A stretch of 40,153 nt of DNA from Clostridium thailandense (GCF_019207025.1 NZ_JAEEGC010000135.1:1-40153), one strand, 5' to 3'; shown: positions 1 through 8,531, counted from the stretch's first letter. Numbers and translations are program-made. The notes: generated by a model not told the origin, from the letters alone.

Positions 1-432
1 AGAGTAGAAGAAGTACATCATGCAAAAGAAGAAGGGGTAATACTTGATATTCTTACAAACCCAACAGAAATCATTGGTGATAAAAATGGATGGGTTAAAG
101 GGATGAAGTGTGTAAAAATGGAACTTGGAGAGCCAGATGCATCGGGAAGAAGAAGACCAGTAGTAATTAAAGGTTCTGAGTTTGTATTAGATGTAGATAC
201 TGTAATAATGTCACTTGGAACTTCACCAAATCCATTAATTTCTTCAACAACTAAGGGCTTAGATATTAATAAGCACAAATGTATAGTAGCAGAAGAAGAA
301 ACTGGACTTACTTCAAGACAGGCAGTATATGCTGGTGGAGATGCAGTGACAGGAGCTGCTACAGTAATACTTGCTATGGGTGCAGGTAAAAAGGCTGCAA
401 AGGCTATTGATGAATTTTTAAGTAAAAAATAA
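1..432 (+). CDS. NfnB/GltD-type NADPH-dependent flavoprotein subunit, 3' end only
   Basis: The reading frame is open from base 1 to the stop at 430-432, so this is the C-terminal 143 residues of a gene that begins outside the window. It opens with RVEEVHHAKEEGV, and later has MSLGTSPNPL and the FAD-binding segment VYAGGDAVTGAATVILAMGAGKKAA. These are typical of the glutamate synthase small subunit / NADH-dependent ferredoxin:NADP oxidoreductase NfnB family. In clostridia, proteins annotated as homotetrameric glutamate synthase are often NfnB, the flavin-bifurcating subunit paired with NfnA. The partner gene is not visible, so NfnB cannot be separated from GltD here. The ATG at 103 is internal and is not the start. 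Confidence 0.85.
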   Translation, partial: RVEEVHHAKEEGVILDILTNPTEIIGDKNGWVKGMKCVKMELGEPDASGRRRPVVIKGSEFVLDVDTVIMSLGTSPNPLISSTTKGLDINKHKCIVAEEETGLTSRQAVYAGGDAVTGAATVILAMGAGKKAAKAIDEFLSKK

Positions 433-436
433 TTAG

Positions 437-577
437 ATGCTGTATCATGGTTATAAAGGCCAACGGCCGAAAGTTGACTTACAAATTTTTATATGTGCTT
501 TCAGCTTTGGAAACACATTATTGAGTATAAGTCAATTTTCTGGTGTAGGTATCTATAAAAATGATACAGCTTTTTTA
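437..577 (+). ncRNA. Candidate structured RNA or elaborate terminator downstream of the NfnB/GltD gene
   Basis: A 10-bp outer stem pairs GCTGTATCAT (439-448) with ATGATACAGC (561-570) and is followed directly by six T. Inside it, TTGACTTA (474-481) pairs with TAAGTCAA (528-535), and ATGTG (493-497) pairs with CACAT (514-518). GGCC-AAC-GGCC sits at 458-467. GAAAG near 468-472 could also pair with CTTTC near 498-502, which would be a pseudoknot. This is much more structure than a plain terminator needs. I do not recognise a named family. It could be a 3'-UTR-derived small RNA or simply a branched terminator. Confidence 0.45.
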
Positions 578-689
578 CTCTATAGATTAAAAATTGTTAT
601 ATAAATTTATAAAAGTTGTTATTCAATAATGTGGTAAAATGTTGTAAAATTATAGTATGCTACATTAAAAATATTGGAGGGTGAAGAAT

Positions 690-1097
690 ATGTTATTAGA
701 AAAAGTGAAAAAATATTATGATGAGGAATATAATTTAAGCTGTTCAGAGACTATGATATATGCGGCTAATGAGGAGTATAATTTGGAGTTGGATAAGAAT
801 ACATTGAAATCAATGGCTGCTTTTGGCGGTGGCATGGCAATTGAAAGTGTATGTGGAGCAGTTTCTGGTTCGTTGGCTGTGTTAGGTATACTATTTGTTA
901 AGGAAAAAGCACATGAAAGTGATAGAATTAAGGAACTTTCAAAAGAATTCTTTGAGAAGTTTGAAAAGAAGCTTGAAACAAATAATTGTAAAGAGTTAAA
1001 AGAAAAATTTAGAACAGAAAAAAGTAAATGTAGTGTCATTGTAGATACTGCAGCAGAGATATTAGATGAGATTGTTACAAGAGAAAAGTCAAAATAA
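690..1097 (+). CDS. C_GCAxxG_C_C family redox-type protein
   Basis: The product is 135 residues. The ATG at 690 is preferred over the in-frame GTG at 681 because the SD GGAGGG (676-681) overlaps the GTG and lies about 8 bases before the ATG. The protein has an early Cys (LSCSETM), a central CGAVSG motif after a glycine-rich segment (FGGGMA), and two late Cys (NNCKEL and SKCSV). This is the spacing of the C_GCAxxG_C_C family, a small, probably redox- or metal-linked protein of unknown biochemical role that is common in anaerobes. The DNA glycosylase gene starts 23 bases downstream, so the two are probably co-transcribed. Confidence 0.8.
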   Translation: MLLEKVKKYYDEEYNLSCSETMIYAANEEYNLELDKNTLKSMAAFGGGMAIESVCGAVSGSLAVLGILFVKEKAHESDRIKELSKEFFEKFEKKLETNNCKELKEKFRTEKSKCSVIVDTAAEILDEIVTREKSK

Positions 1098-1120
1098 TTC
1101 TCCGACTAGGAGGTAAAAAT

Positions 1121-2032
1121 ATGGATTTTAATTATGTAGAAGATTTAGAAAATGGTGTATTAATAAAGGATGTTAGGAATTTTGAGTTGGATCACATATT
1201 TGAATGTGGACAATGTTTTAGATGGAATAAGCAAAAAAATGGGAATTATATAGGCGTGGCTTTCGACAGAGTAATAGAAGTAGAGAAACAAAAAAAAGAT
1301 GTAATAATATATAACACAAGTGAGGAAGATTTTAAAAATATATGGAGTAATTATTTTGACTTGTATAGGGATTATTCGGACATAAAAGGTGAACTAAGTA
1401 AGGATTCCATTTTAGAAAAATCTGTGAAATTTGGTCATGGAATTAGGCTTTTAAGACAGGATCCTTTTGAATTAACAGTTTCGTTTATAATATCTGCAAA
1501 TAATAGAATTCCGATGATAAAGAAGGCTATTGGGAAAATAAGTGAAAAATATGGAAATGAATTGGAATATAAAGGACAAAAATATTTTGCTTTTCCTACT
1601 ATAGAGCAGTTGAGTAAAGCAACAGAAGAGGATTTAGAGAAATGTGGAACAGGATTTAGAGCTAAATATATAAAAAATACTGTAGATAAGATTTATAATA
1701 ATACAATAAATAAAGATGATGAATATGATGAAAAGTTTGATATTAATTGGATAAAAGAACAAGAAGATGACATATGCCATAGAGAATTACAAAAGTATAT
1801 GGGTATAGGGCCTAAGGTAGCTGATTGCATAATGCTGTTTTCTATGCAAAAATATTCAGCATTCCCTGTAGATGTTTGGGTGAAGAGAGCAATGCATTAT
1901 TTTTATTTAGCTCCGGACGTGTCATTGAAGAAAATAAGAGAATTCGGAATAAATAAATTTGGTGAACTGTCTGGATTTGCTCAACAATACTTATTTTATT
2001 ATGCTAGGGAAAATAACATAAGTGTGGAATAA
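1121..2032 (+). CDS. ogg: 8-oxoguanine DNA glycosylase/AP lyase (OGG1-like)
   Basis: This 303-residue protein removes oxidised guanine from DNA and cleaves the abasic site, in base excision repair. The N-terminal domain has the FECGQCFRW motif of the OGG family. The helix-hairpin-helix region reads YMGIGPKVADC, with the catalytic lysine at K232. It is followed by FPVDVWVKR with the catalytic aspartate at D251. The K-to-D spacing of 19 equals that of human OGG1 (K249/D268). The length agrees with clostridial Ogg enzymes. The SD AGGAGG stands just before the ATG. The gene follows the C_GCAxxG_C_C gene and ends at a strong terminator. Confidence 0.9.
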   Translation: MDFNYVEDLENGVLIKDVRNFELDHIFECGQCFRWNKQKNGNYIGVAFDRVIEVEKQKKDVIIYNTSEEDFKNIWSNYFDLYRDYSDIKGELSKDSILEKSVKFGHGIRLLRQDPFELTVSFIISANNRIPMIKKAIGKISEKYGNELEYKGQKYFAFPTIEQLSKATEEDLEKCGTGFRAKYIKNTVDKIYNNTINKDDEYDEKFDINWIKEQEDDICHRELQKYMGIGPKVADCIMLFSMQKYSAFPVDVWVKRAMHYFYLAPDVSLKKIREFGINKFGELSGFAQQYLFYYARENNISVE

Positions 2033-2056
2033 TTATAAAAATGCTATATATAATTT

Positions 2057-2096
2057 AAGTTTGTTATAAAGATATTAATTATAACAAACTTTTTTT
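2057..2096 (+). terminator. Intrinsic terminator after ogg
   Basis: A 13-bp perfect stem pairs AAGTTTGTTATAA (2057-2069) with TTATAACAAACTT (2079-2091) and runs into a tract of T. It closes the C_GCAxxG_C_C-ogg unit. Confidence 0.9.
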
Positions 2097-2111
2097 GGCA
2101 TTAAAAAACTG

Positions 2112-2140
2112 TTACATTTTTTAAAAATATCTGTTATAAT
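2112..2140 (+). promoter_or_regulatory. Sigma-A-type promoter of the hydrogenase gene
   Basis: TTACAT (2112-2117) is followed after 17 bases by a perfect TATAAT (2135-2140). Transcription should start near 2147. This rules out any start codon at 2139 and supports translation from 2253, leaving a leader of about 105 nt. Confidence 0.75.
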
Positions 2141-2252
2141 GGTTAAGTGGTTGATTAATAAAGATAAAATAAGCTGTATTATAAAAATAAATTTAATAAT
2201 TCAAAATTGCATTAAAATATATTGTGCTATATTTACGGAAGGGAGATATAAA

Positions 2253-3740
2253 ATGATAAAATTTGAAACTCAACTAAAAAAACTTAAATATTTAGTTTTA
2301 AAAGAAGTAGCAACTATGGCTAAAGAAAATAGAATAAGTAAAGAAGAATTAGAGAAAGTTCCATTTAAGGTTATAACTGGCGATAAAGCAGAATATAGAT
2401 GCTGTGTTTATAAAGAAAGAGCAATTGTTTATGAAAGGGCAACTTTAGCTGCAGGATTTATACCAAATCAAGGAGTCGAATCGAAGCTAACGGAAATTGA
2501 GGACGATGGACAGATCTTACATGTATTAGCAGCAGCCTGTGATAAATGTCCTATAGATAAATATAACATAACTGAAGCTTGCAGAGGATGTATTGAACAT
2601 AAATGTATGGAAGTATGTCCGGCTAATGCAATATCAAGGGTTACAGGGAGAGCATATATAAATCAAGAGCTTTGCAAAGAATGTGGAATGTGTAAAAAAG
2701 TATGTCCATATAATGCAGTTGCAGAAGTAATGAGACCATGTAAGAGGTCATGTTCAACAGGAGCTTTAGATATTAATCCTGCTAATAGAATAGCAGTGAT
2801 AGAGAAGGAAGAATGTATAAATTGTGGAGCTTGTATGGCAGCATGTCCTTTTGGTGCTATATCAGATAGAAGTTATATAACCGATGTTGTTAAAGCATTG
2901 ATGAGTAAAGAAAAGGTGTATGCCATAGTAGCGCCAGCAATAGCTGGACAGTTCGGGCCTAAAGTATCAGTAGAAAAAGTAAAAGGTGCTTTTAAAAAAT
3001 TAGGTTTTGAAGGTATGGTAGAAGCGGCCTGTGGAGCGGATGCCGTAACTGTTCATGAGTCAAATGAATTTGTGGAAAGAATGGAAAAAGGCGATAAATA
3101 TATGACTAACTCATGCTGTCCTGGATTCATGAATTATATAGAAAAGAAGTTCCCAGATCAAGCCTTAAATATATCAGGAACAGTATCACCAATGGTCGCT
3201 GCAGCAAGAATGATAAAAGAAAAAGACAAGGATGCAGTTGTAGTTTTTGTGGGACCATGTACAGCTAAAAAGACTGAAGTCCTCAGAGAATCAATAAAAG
3301 ATGCAGTAAATTATGTTATGACTTTTGATGAAATGTTAGCACTAATGGGAGCTTTTGATGTAGACCCAGAAGAGTGTGAAGAATTACCTGTTGATGATGC
3401 TTCTTCATTTGGAAGAGGCTTTGCTCAAGGGGGAGGACTTACTGCGGCAATAGAGAATTATATAAAAGAAAAAAACGTAGAAATTGAATTTAAACCTGTA
3501 AAGGCAAGTGGAATGGATGAAATTAAAAGAACTATGACTATGGCTAAGGCAGGAAGATTGACGGGTAACTTTATCGAAGGAATGATGTGTGAAGGTGGCT
3601 GCATAGGCGGTCCTGCGGCAATTGTTTCCATGATGAAATCAAAGGGACTATTAGCCAAGTTTAGTGGGTTATCTACTAAAAAATCTGTTCTTTCAAATGG
3701 AAACTTATCTAAGTTTGATGAAACAAACCTAGAAAGATAA
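2253..3740 (+). CDS. Monomeric [FeFe] hydrogenase, group B-type
   Basis: The product is 495 residues and cytoplasmic, predicted to interconvert protons and H2 with ferredoxin-type electrons. The ATG at 2253 follows SD GGAAGGGAG and lies downstream of the promoter. The N-terminal half holds several [4Fe-4S] cysteine sets: C110-C122, C141/144/147/151 and C188/191/194/198. The H-cluster motifs are L1 TNSCCPGF (285-292), L2 GPCTAKKTE (334-342) and L3 EGMMCEGGCIGGP (442-454). Predicted H-cluster ligands are C289, C336, C446 and C450, and C288 would be the proton-relay cysteine. The motifs deviate from group A (TSCCPxW, MPCxxKxxE, ExMACxxGCxxGGG). Together with the N-terminal YRCCVYKERA segment they fit the group B enzymes, whose physiological role is less well defined than that of group A. 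Confidence 0.88.
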   Translation: MIKFETQLKKLKYLVLKEVATMAKENRISKEELEKVPFKVITGDKAEYRCCVYKERAIVYERATLAAGFIPNQGVESKLTEIEDDGQILHVLAAACDKCPIDKYNITEACRGCIEHKCMEVCPANAISRVTGRAYINQELCKECGMCKKVCPYNAVAEVMRPCKRSCSTGALDINPANRIAVIEKEECINCGACMAACPFGAISDRSYITDVVKALMSKEKVYAIVAPAIAGQFGPKVSVEKVKGAFKKLGFEGMVEAACGADAVTVHESNEFVERMEKGDKYMTNSCCPGFMNYIEKKFPDQALNISGTVSPMVAAARMIKEKDKDAVVVFVGPCTAKKTEVLRESIKDAVNYVMTFDEMLALMGAFDVDPEECEELPVDDASSFGRGFAQGGGLTAAIENYIKEKNVEIEFKPVKASGMDEIKRTMTMAKAGRLTGNFIEGMMCEGGCIGGPAAIVSMMKSKGLLAKFSGLSTKKSVLSNGNLSKFDETNLER

Positions 3741-3759
3741 AAGAAATTGAGATTTATTT

Positions 3760-3790
3760 AAGATGGAATTTTTGTTCCATCTTATTTTTT
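3760..3790 (+). terminator. Intrinsic terminator after the hydrogenase gene
   Basis: AAGATGGAA (3760-3768) pairs with TTCCATCTT (3775-3783) across a 6-base loop, followed by ATTTTTT. Confidence 0.85.
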
Positions 3791-3885
3791 CATAAGTTCT
3801 ATTATGTGTTTTATAAGAAAGAAGGTTTACTTTGATAAAATTGTAAGATACTATATAGATAAATTACTGTTTAGAGGGAAGTAAA

Positions 3886-4596
3886 ATGAAAAAATTTTAT
3901 GATAAGTTATCAAAATATAAATCTTATATTATGCTTATATTAGTCGGCATTTTCTTGGTATTTGTAGCGTATCAATATTATGCTAAATATTTTAATACTT
4001 TAAAAGATCCCAATGAAGTTAAAAATATAATTATGTCTTATGGAAGCTATAGTATGCTCGTATATATAGGGTTACAGGTACTTCAAGTAGTAGCGTTCTT
4101 TATTCCTGGAGAAATAATACAGATAGCAGGAGGATACATATTCGGTACTTTATGGGGAAGTGTTTTATCTATCATAGGAATAACCTTAGGAAGTGCCTTG
4201 GCATATGGCTTTTCACGTCATTATGGTAAGCCGCTAATAAATATGATAATTTCCAAAAAAGATATTAAATTTTTTGATAGAATACTTAATTTGGGAAATA
4301 TAAATATCATTGTGCTTTTGCTCTATGCCATTCCAGGAATACCTAAGGATGCACTAGCATACATATGTGGCATTTCTAATATAAATTTTAAGGATTTCAT
4401 AGTATTTTCAACAGTCGGAAGAATTCCGGGTATTTTGGTATCGGCTTATTTCGGAGCAAAGATTAATGGCGGCAATAGAACATTATTAATTATGATAGCG
4501 ATAATATCTATAGTGTTATTCGTAGTAGGAGTCTTTAAAGGAGAAAAGATAATAAAGGGCTTTATGAAAAAAGGATATGCAAGAGATGATGAGTAA
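3886..4596 (+). CDS. TVP38/TMEM64 (DedA-like, VTT domain) membrane protein
   Basis: The product is 236 residues. A hydrophobic helix at about 15-35 is followed by the VTT-domain core: FIPGEIIQIAGGYIFGTLWG with the G-rich re-entrant region, ALAYGFSRHYG, then AIPGIPKDALAYICGIS and GRIPGILVSAYFGA. Further helices run to about residue 222. The family resembles DedA and eukaryotic TMEM41/VMP1 proteins and has been linked to lipid handling in membranes. The bacterial substrate is unclear. The SD AGAGGGAAG precedes the ATG. The gene is convergent with the next one, with 6 bases between the two stop codons. Confidence 0.85.
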   Translation: MKKFYDKLSKYKSYIMLILVGIFLVFVAYQYYAKYFNTLKDPNEVKNIIMSYGSYSMLVYIGLQVLQVVAFFIPGEIIQIAGGYIFGTLWGSVLSIIGITLGSALAYGFSRHYGKPLINMIISKKDIKFFDRILNLGNINIIVLLLYAIPGIPKDALAYICGISNINFKDFIVFSTVGRIPGILVSAYFGAKINGGNRTLLIMIAIISIVLFVVGVFKGEKIIKGFMKKGYARDDE

Positions 4597-4602
4597 TAGA
4601 AA

Positions 4603-5262
4603 TTATTTATCATCTCTTAATTTTATGTACAATATTCTAATTACAATATTCAAGAATACTATCAGTAAAAGAATGAGTATAGCACAATGCAGAAAATATT
4701 CTTCAGGTAATAGAGAAATAACTGGATCTGTCTTAGGATCTAAAAGCCAATAGTTGTTATTAAATAATAACTCATGGAAATAGGTGAATAATCTGTCGAA
4801 ATTCCAATAAAATGCAGCTAAAAGTAGGCTGCAAATAGAAAAAGTAAAATTAGAGCACCATTTTAAAAATAAAAAAATTTTGTTTTTAAATCCAAAATAC
4901 ATTGAAGATGCAGTCAAAAGCATTGAAAACAACAAAATGAAATTAAGTTTAAAAAAAAGTTTTTTCACTTCAACAAAATGAGTCATACCTTCCACGGATG
5001 AAGGCAAAAATGGAATTTTGAATTCTATAGGTCTAGTTGTATTTACATAGTATATTAAATAATCATAGACTGATTTTATTTCATTTTTACCTAAGCTTGT
5101 ATACTTTTCAATATGTAAATAATTTATATCAAAATAATATAAGGGTCTAAAATTAAGGGTAAATTTAATAGATAAAGTTAAAATAAACAAAAATAGTGAT
5201 ATAGAGAATAGTATTTGCAGAAGGCTCTTAAATAATTTGCTTATATCAATCATTCCTTTCAT
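4603..5262 (-). CDS. DUF1461/TIGR01906-like integral membrane protein
   Basis: The product is 219 residues. Hydrophobic helices lie at about 12-35, 102-122, 134-153 and 186-212. An extracytoplasmic-looking stretch between the first two has IEFKIPFLPSSVEGMTHF followed by VKKLFF, which matches my memory of the conserved loop in the DUF1461/TIGR01906 family of small Firmicute membrane proteins. Function is unknown. Two candidate ATGs lie 9 bases apart (5262 and 5253) and neither has a well-spaced SD, so the start is uncertain. The gene faces the TVP38-like gene and backs onto groES. Confidence 0.65.
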   Translation of the reverse strand: MKGMIDISKLFKSLLQILFSISLFLFILTLSIKFTLNFRPLYYFDINYLHIEKYTSLGKNEIKSVYDYLIYYVNTTRPIEFKIPFLPSSVEGMTHFVEVKKLFFKLNFILLFSMLLTASSMYFGFKNKIFLFLKWCSNFTFSICSLLLAAFYWNFDRLFTYFHELLFNNNYWLLDPKTDPVISLLPEEYFLHCAILILLLIVFLNIVIRILYIKLRDDK

Positions 5263-5495
5263 TATATTAAAAAATATGTCTATATTGGTATTATAACCAA
5301 CAAAATGGGAAAATAATATAGGTGTGTGATTAATATTAAATATTTCACTATAGTAGTGTAATAATGAAATTAGTAGAAATGAAGAGAAAAATCTATTTAT
5401 TCTAACACTATTTGGTTATTTGGCCATTTATAATAGATTAAGTTGAAAATTAGAATTTGAAAATGTAAATACAATTAATTATTATAATAATTGTA
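5263..5495. other. AT-rich spacer between the DUF1461-like gene and groES
   Basis: I find no gene, repeat or recognisable RNA here beyond the groES promoter. A TATAAT at 5483-5488 lies just before the operator and is a reasonable -10 box. The nearest -35-like TTGAAA (5457-5462) is 20 bases upstream of it, which is long. Confidence 0.5.
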
Positions 5496-5522
5496 TTAGC
5501 ACTCAAGAGTGATGAGTGCTAA
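5496..5522 (+). promoter_or_regulatory. CIRCE operator (HrcA binding site) of groESL
   Basis: TTAGCACTC (5496-5504) and GAGTGCTAA (5514-5522) form a perfect 9-9-9 inverted repeat, the classical CIRCE element. It lies just after the -10 box and 57 bases before groES, so HrcA is expected to repress the operon until heat or protein stress. Confidence 0.97.
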
Positions 5523-5579
5523 CAACAAAGTTAATAAAATGATTTTAAATATAACATATAAAATTAAGGAGGGGTTTAA

Positions 5580-5864
5580 ATGAACATTAGACCACTTGGT
5601 GACAGAGTCGTTATTAAAAGAATTGAGGCAGAGGAAACTACAAAAAGCGGTATAGTATTACCGGGAACTGCAAAGGAAAAACCACAAGAAGCTGAGGTTG
5701 TAGCAGTAGGACCTGGCGGACTAGTTAATGGAAAAGAAGTTAAGATGGAAGTAAAAGCTGGAGACAAAGTATTATTCTCCAAGTATGCTGGAAATGAAAT
5801 TAAGATGGATGCTACTGAGTACATCATCTTAAAGCAAGACGACATATTAGCTGTAATAGAATAG
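5580..5864 (+). CDS. groES: Co-chaperonin GroES
   Basis: This 94-residue protein forms the heptameric lid of the GroEL folding chamber in the cytoplasm. It begins MNIRPLGDRVVIKR and has the mobile loop region (ETTKSGIVLPGTAKEKP) and the C-terminal EYIILKQDDILAVIE. Length and motifs are standard. The SD AGGAGGGG precedes the ATG. It is first in a two-gene operon with groEL under the CIRCE operator. Confidence 0.98.
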   Translation: MNIRPLGDRVVIKRIEAEETTKSGIVLPGTAKEKPQEAEVVAVGPGGLVNGKEVKMEVKAGDKVLFSKYAGNEIKMDATEYIILKQDDILAVIE

Positions 5865-5922
5865 TAGACTAAACAAGACTTAAAACGTAAATTTAATACG
5901 AAATCGTAGGGAGGTTTTATTT

Positions 5923-7551
5923 ATGGCAAAAAGCATTTTATTTGGCGAAGAAGCTAGAAGATCAATGCAAGCAGGTGTTGATAAACTTGCTAATACTGTT
6001 AAAATAACATTAGGACCAAAAGGAAGAAATGTTGTACTTGATAAGAAATTTGGTTCACCACTTATAACTAATGATGGTGTTACTATAGCAAGAGAAATAG
6101 AATTAGAAGATCCATATGAAAATATGGGAGCTCAACTTGTTAAAGAAGTTGCTACAAAAACAAACGATGTAGCTGGTGATGGAACAACTACAGCTACATT
6201 ACTTGCACAAGCTATAATAAGAGAAGGATTAAAAAATGTTACAGCTGGTGCTAACCCAATGCTTATAAGACAAGGTATAAGAATGGCTGTTGATAAAGCT
6301 GTTGAAGAAATCAAAAAGGTTTCAAGACCAGTAGAAGGAAAAGAAGATATAGCAAGAGTTGCTGCAATATCAGCTGCTGATGAAGAAATAGGTAAATTAA
6401 TTGCAGATGCTATGGAGAAGGTTGGAAACGAAGGAGTTATCACAGTTGAAGAATCTAAATCCATGGGAACTGAATTAGATGTTGTTGAAGGTATGCAATT
6501 TGATAGAGGATATGTTAGCCCATATATGGTAACTGACACAGAAAAAATGGAAGCTTCAGTAGATGATGCATATATTTTAATAACTGATAAGAAAATATCA
6601 AATATTCAAGATATATTACCAGTACTTGAGCAAATAGTACAACAAGGAAAGAAATTATTAATAATAGCTGAAGATGTAGAAGGCGAAGCATTAGCTACTT
6701 TAGTTGTTAACAAATTAAGAGGAACGTTTACTTGCGTAGCAGTAAAAGCTCCAGGCTTTGGTGACAGAAGAAAAGAAATGCTTTTAGACATAGCTACACT
6801 TACTGGTGGTCAAGTAATATCAGAAGAATTAGGAAGAGACTTAAAAGAAACTACAATTGAAATGCTTGGAAGAGCTGACTCAGTTAAAATTTCTAAAGAA
6901 AACACTACAATAGTAAATGGAAAAGGCGACAAGAATGCTATCCATGATAGAGTAGCTCAAATAAAGAGACAAATAGAAGAAACTACATCAGATTTTGATA
7001 GAGAAAAATTACAAGAAAGACTTGCTAAGCTTGCTGGTGGAGTAGCTGTAATCAAGGTTGGTGCTGCTACTGAAACAGAATTAAAAGAAAGAAAGCTTAG
7101 AATAGAAGATGCTCTAGCAGCTACTAAAGCAGCTGTTGAAGAAGGTATAGTTCCAGGTGGTGGAACAGCTTACATTAATGCAATACCAGAAGTTGAAAAA
7201 TTAACTTCAAATGTTGCAGATGCTAAAATTGGTATTGACATAATCAAAAAAGCATTAGAAGAACCAGTAAGACAAATAGCATTTAATTCTGGAGTTGAAG
7301 GTTCAGTAATAATAGAAAAAGTTAAGAACAGTGAAACAGGAACTGGATATGATGCTTTAAATGATCAATATGTAAATATGATCAAAGCTGGTATCGTTGA
7401 TCCAACTAAGGTTACAAGATCAGCTTTACAAAATGCTGCATCAGTAGCATCAACATTCTTAACAACAGAATCAGCAGTAGCTGATATTCCAGAAAAGAAT
7501 CCAGCTCCAATGCCAGGCGGACCAGGAATGGGCATGGACGGAATGTACTAA
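5923..7551 (+). CDS. groEL: Chaperonin GroEL (Hsp60)
   Basis: The 542-residue ATP-dependent chaperonin subunit forms a tetradecamer that folds client proteins with GroES. It contains LGPKGRNVVLDKKFG, the ATP-binding VAGDGTTTATLLAQA, the conserved GVITVEES and VPGGGTAYI, and the flexible C-terminal Gly/Met-rich tail ending GMGMDGMY. The length is typical. It lies 58 bases after groES behind SD GGGAGG and is transcribed from the same CIRCE-controlled promoter. Confidence 0.98.
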   Translation: MAKSILFGEEARRSMQAGVDKLANTVKITLGPKGRNVVLDKKFGSPLITNDGVTIAREIELEDPYENMGAQLVKEVATKTNDVAGDGTTTATLLAQAIIREGLKNVTAGANPMLIRQGIRMAVDKAVEEIKKVSRPVEGKEDIARVAAISAADEEIGKLIADAMEKVGNEGVITVEESKSMGTELDVVEGMQFDRGYVSPYMVTDTEKMEASVDDAYILITDKKISNIQDILPVLEQIVQQGKKLLIIAEDVEGEALATLVVNKLRGTFTCVAVKAPGFGDRRKEMLLDIATLTGGQVISEELGRDLKETTIEMLGRADSVKISKENTTIVNGKGDKNAIHDRVAQIKRQIEETTSDFDREKLQERLAKLAGGVAVIKVGAATETELKERKLRIEDALAATKAAVEEGIVPGGGTAYINAIPEVEKLTSNVADAKIGIDIIKKALEEPVRQIAFNSGVEGSVIIEKVKNSETGTGYDALNDQYVNMIKAGIVDPTKVTRSALQNAASVASTFLTTESAVADIPEKNPAPMPGGPGMGMDGMY

Positions 7552-7578
7552 TTTTCTGAACCATAAAGCATAAACTAA

Positions 7579-7622
7579 ATAGTAAAAGCGTTATGTTATT
7601 GAAGACATAACGCTTTTACTAT
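7579..7622 (+). terminator. Terminator after groEL
   Basis: An 18-bp inverted repeat pairs ATAGTAAAAGCGTTATGT (7579-7596) with 7605-7622 across an 8-base loop. The T-rich part lies within the 3' arm and there is no separate long T tract. Confidence 0.8.
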
Positions 7623-7744
7623 TGTATGTTCAGCAAAGAAAATAATTTGACGGAGAAATTCCTTTGAGAAAAAAATCTGTATAAATAATTTAATATTTAT
7701 ATATTTAATATATACTGGAATTATTAGCTCAATGATGAAACATA

Positions 7745-7773
7745 TTGACTTCGTAGGCAAATGATGCTAAAAT
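7745..7773 (+). promoter_or_regulatory. Strong sigma-A-type promoter of the first riboswitch leader
   Basis: TTGACT (7745-7750), 17 bases, TAAAAT (7768-7773). Transcription would start near 7780, just before the aptamer. This makes the riboswitch leader an independent transcript rather than groEL read-through. Confidence 0.8.
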
Positions 7774-7787
7774 AGTGTCATTATTAA

Positions 7788-7869
7788 TATATGAGGGATA
7801 CAATGAAATGCATACGATAACTGGGCATCGATGGTATGTATGGAGTAAGTGATGCAACCGACCCTATAT
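7788..7869 (+). promoter_or_regulatory. Cyclic di-GMP class II riboswitch aptamer, copy 1
   Basis: The conserved core elements of the Clostridium acetobutylicum c-di-GMP-II RNA are present: GATACAATGA after the P1 5' strand, GGGCATC, and GATGCAACCGACC. GCATC (7825-7829) pairs with GATGC (7851-7855). The pseudoknot is intact: ATGCATAC (7808-7815) pairs with GTATGTAT (7834-7841). P1 is formed by AGGG (7794-7797) with CCCT (7862-7865), extended past a bulge by ATAT-ATAT pairing. The P1 3' strand is also the 5' arm of the downstream terminator. Ligand binding should therefore prevent termination, making this an ON switch. The next gene on this strand begins at 8746, beyond an opposing gene. Confidence 0.92.
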
Positions 7870-7922
7870 TCATGAATTTAGTTATGTATTTACAGAATTT
7901 ATGAATATAGGGTTTTGTTTTA
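7862..7922 (+). terminator. Riboswitch-controlled terminator, copy 1
   Basis: CCCTATATTCATGAATT (7862-7878) pairs with 7896-7912, followed by TTTTGTTTT. Its 5' arm overlaps P1 of the c-di-GMP-II aptamer, so the two folds are mutually exclusive. Confidence 0.9.
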
Positions 7923-7934
7923 ACATAAATAAAA

Positions 7935-8531
7935 TTATTTTATATATGAATCTAGAAGTTTTTGAAACTCCTGTTCAGTAAACACCTTCTTGTATTTTAT
8001 TCCATTTATATATATAGTTGGAGTGCCGGTTATATTTCCAGAAGTGAGTTCATTTTCGATAGCTTTATTCATAGTTTCGTAATTTGGAACTGTTTCTTCT
8101 TTTAAATTAAGAACAGCTTTCACTGTTTCATAAGATTTTTTTGAATATAAATCGAACTTATCAAAAATATTTTCAATGTCATCCAGACTTTTTGGTGCAA
8201 AATATTTATTTATTTTTTCATCATTTTGAAATTTTGGATGATCAACAGGTTTATATATGTATAATAGCTTTCCGCTTTTAACATATTTTTTTAAAGTGGT
8301 TCCAATATTTTTGTGCAAATTTCTACAATCTTTACATTCATAGCTTGAATATTCAACTATGACTACTTGAGCATTTTGAGTATTGCCAAAACTGTACCCT
8401 TCGTTATAATTTATAAAAGCTAGCTTTCTTTCTAAATTTTTCGTGCTACTGTCTTTGGTATTTACGCTATTTGTACATCCTGATAAAAAAATAAAATTCC
8501 AAATACAAAAGAATAAAAATATTTTCTTCAT
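7935..8531 (-). CDS. Thioredoxin-fold (DsbA-like) lipoprotein
   Basis: The product is 198 residues. It starts with a lipoprotein signal (hydrophobic run and lipobox LSGC, Cys19), so it is probably anchored on the outer face of the membrane. A thioredoxin-like domain follows, with a redox CKDC motif in SSYECKDCRNLH and the cis-proline segment GTPTIYINGIKY near the C terminus, as in DsbA/thioredoxin_4 proteins. It should exchange thiols and disulfides on secreted proteins. Its SD (GGGAGTG) lies 10 bases before the ATG. It runs opposite to the flanking genes and sits between the first c-di-GMP riboswitch and the exopolysaccharide operon, so any read-through RNA is antisense to it. Confidence 0.85.
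   Translation of the reverse strand: MKKIFLFFCIWNFIFLSGCTNSVNTKDSSTKNLERKLAFINYNEGYSFGNTQNAQVVIVEYSSYECKDCRNLHKNIGTTLKKYVKSGKLLYIYKPVDHPKFQNDEKINKYFAPKSLDDIENIFDKFDLYSKKSYETVKAVLNLKEETVPNYETMNKAIENELTSGNITGTPTIYINGIKYKKVFTEQEFQKLLDSYIK

Noticed and set aside
2139..2252. Upstream extension of the hydrogenase reading frame
   Set aside because: It would begin inside the -10 box of the promoter, and the ATG at 2253 has a strong Shine-Dalgarno site. The extra 38 residues do not resemble the family.
7635..7744. Possible CRISPR or repeat array after groEL
   Set aside because: The sequence is AT-rich with short chance repeats only. There is no regular repeat and spacer periodicity here or elsewhere in the window.
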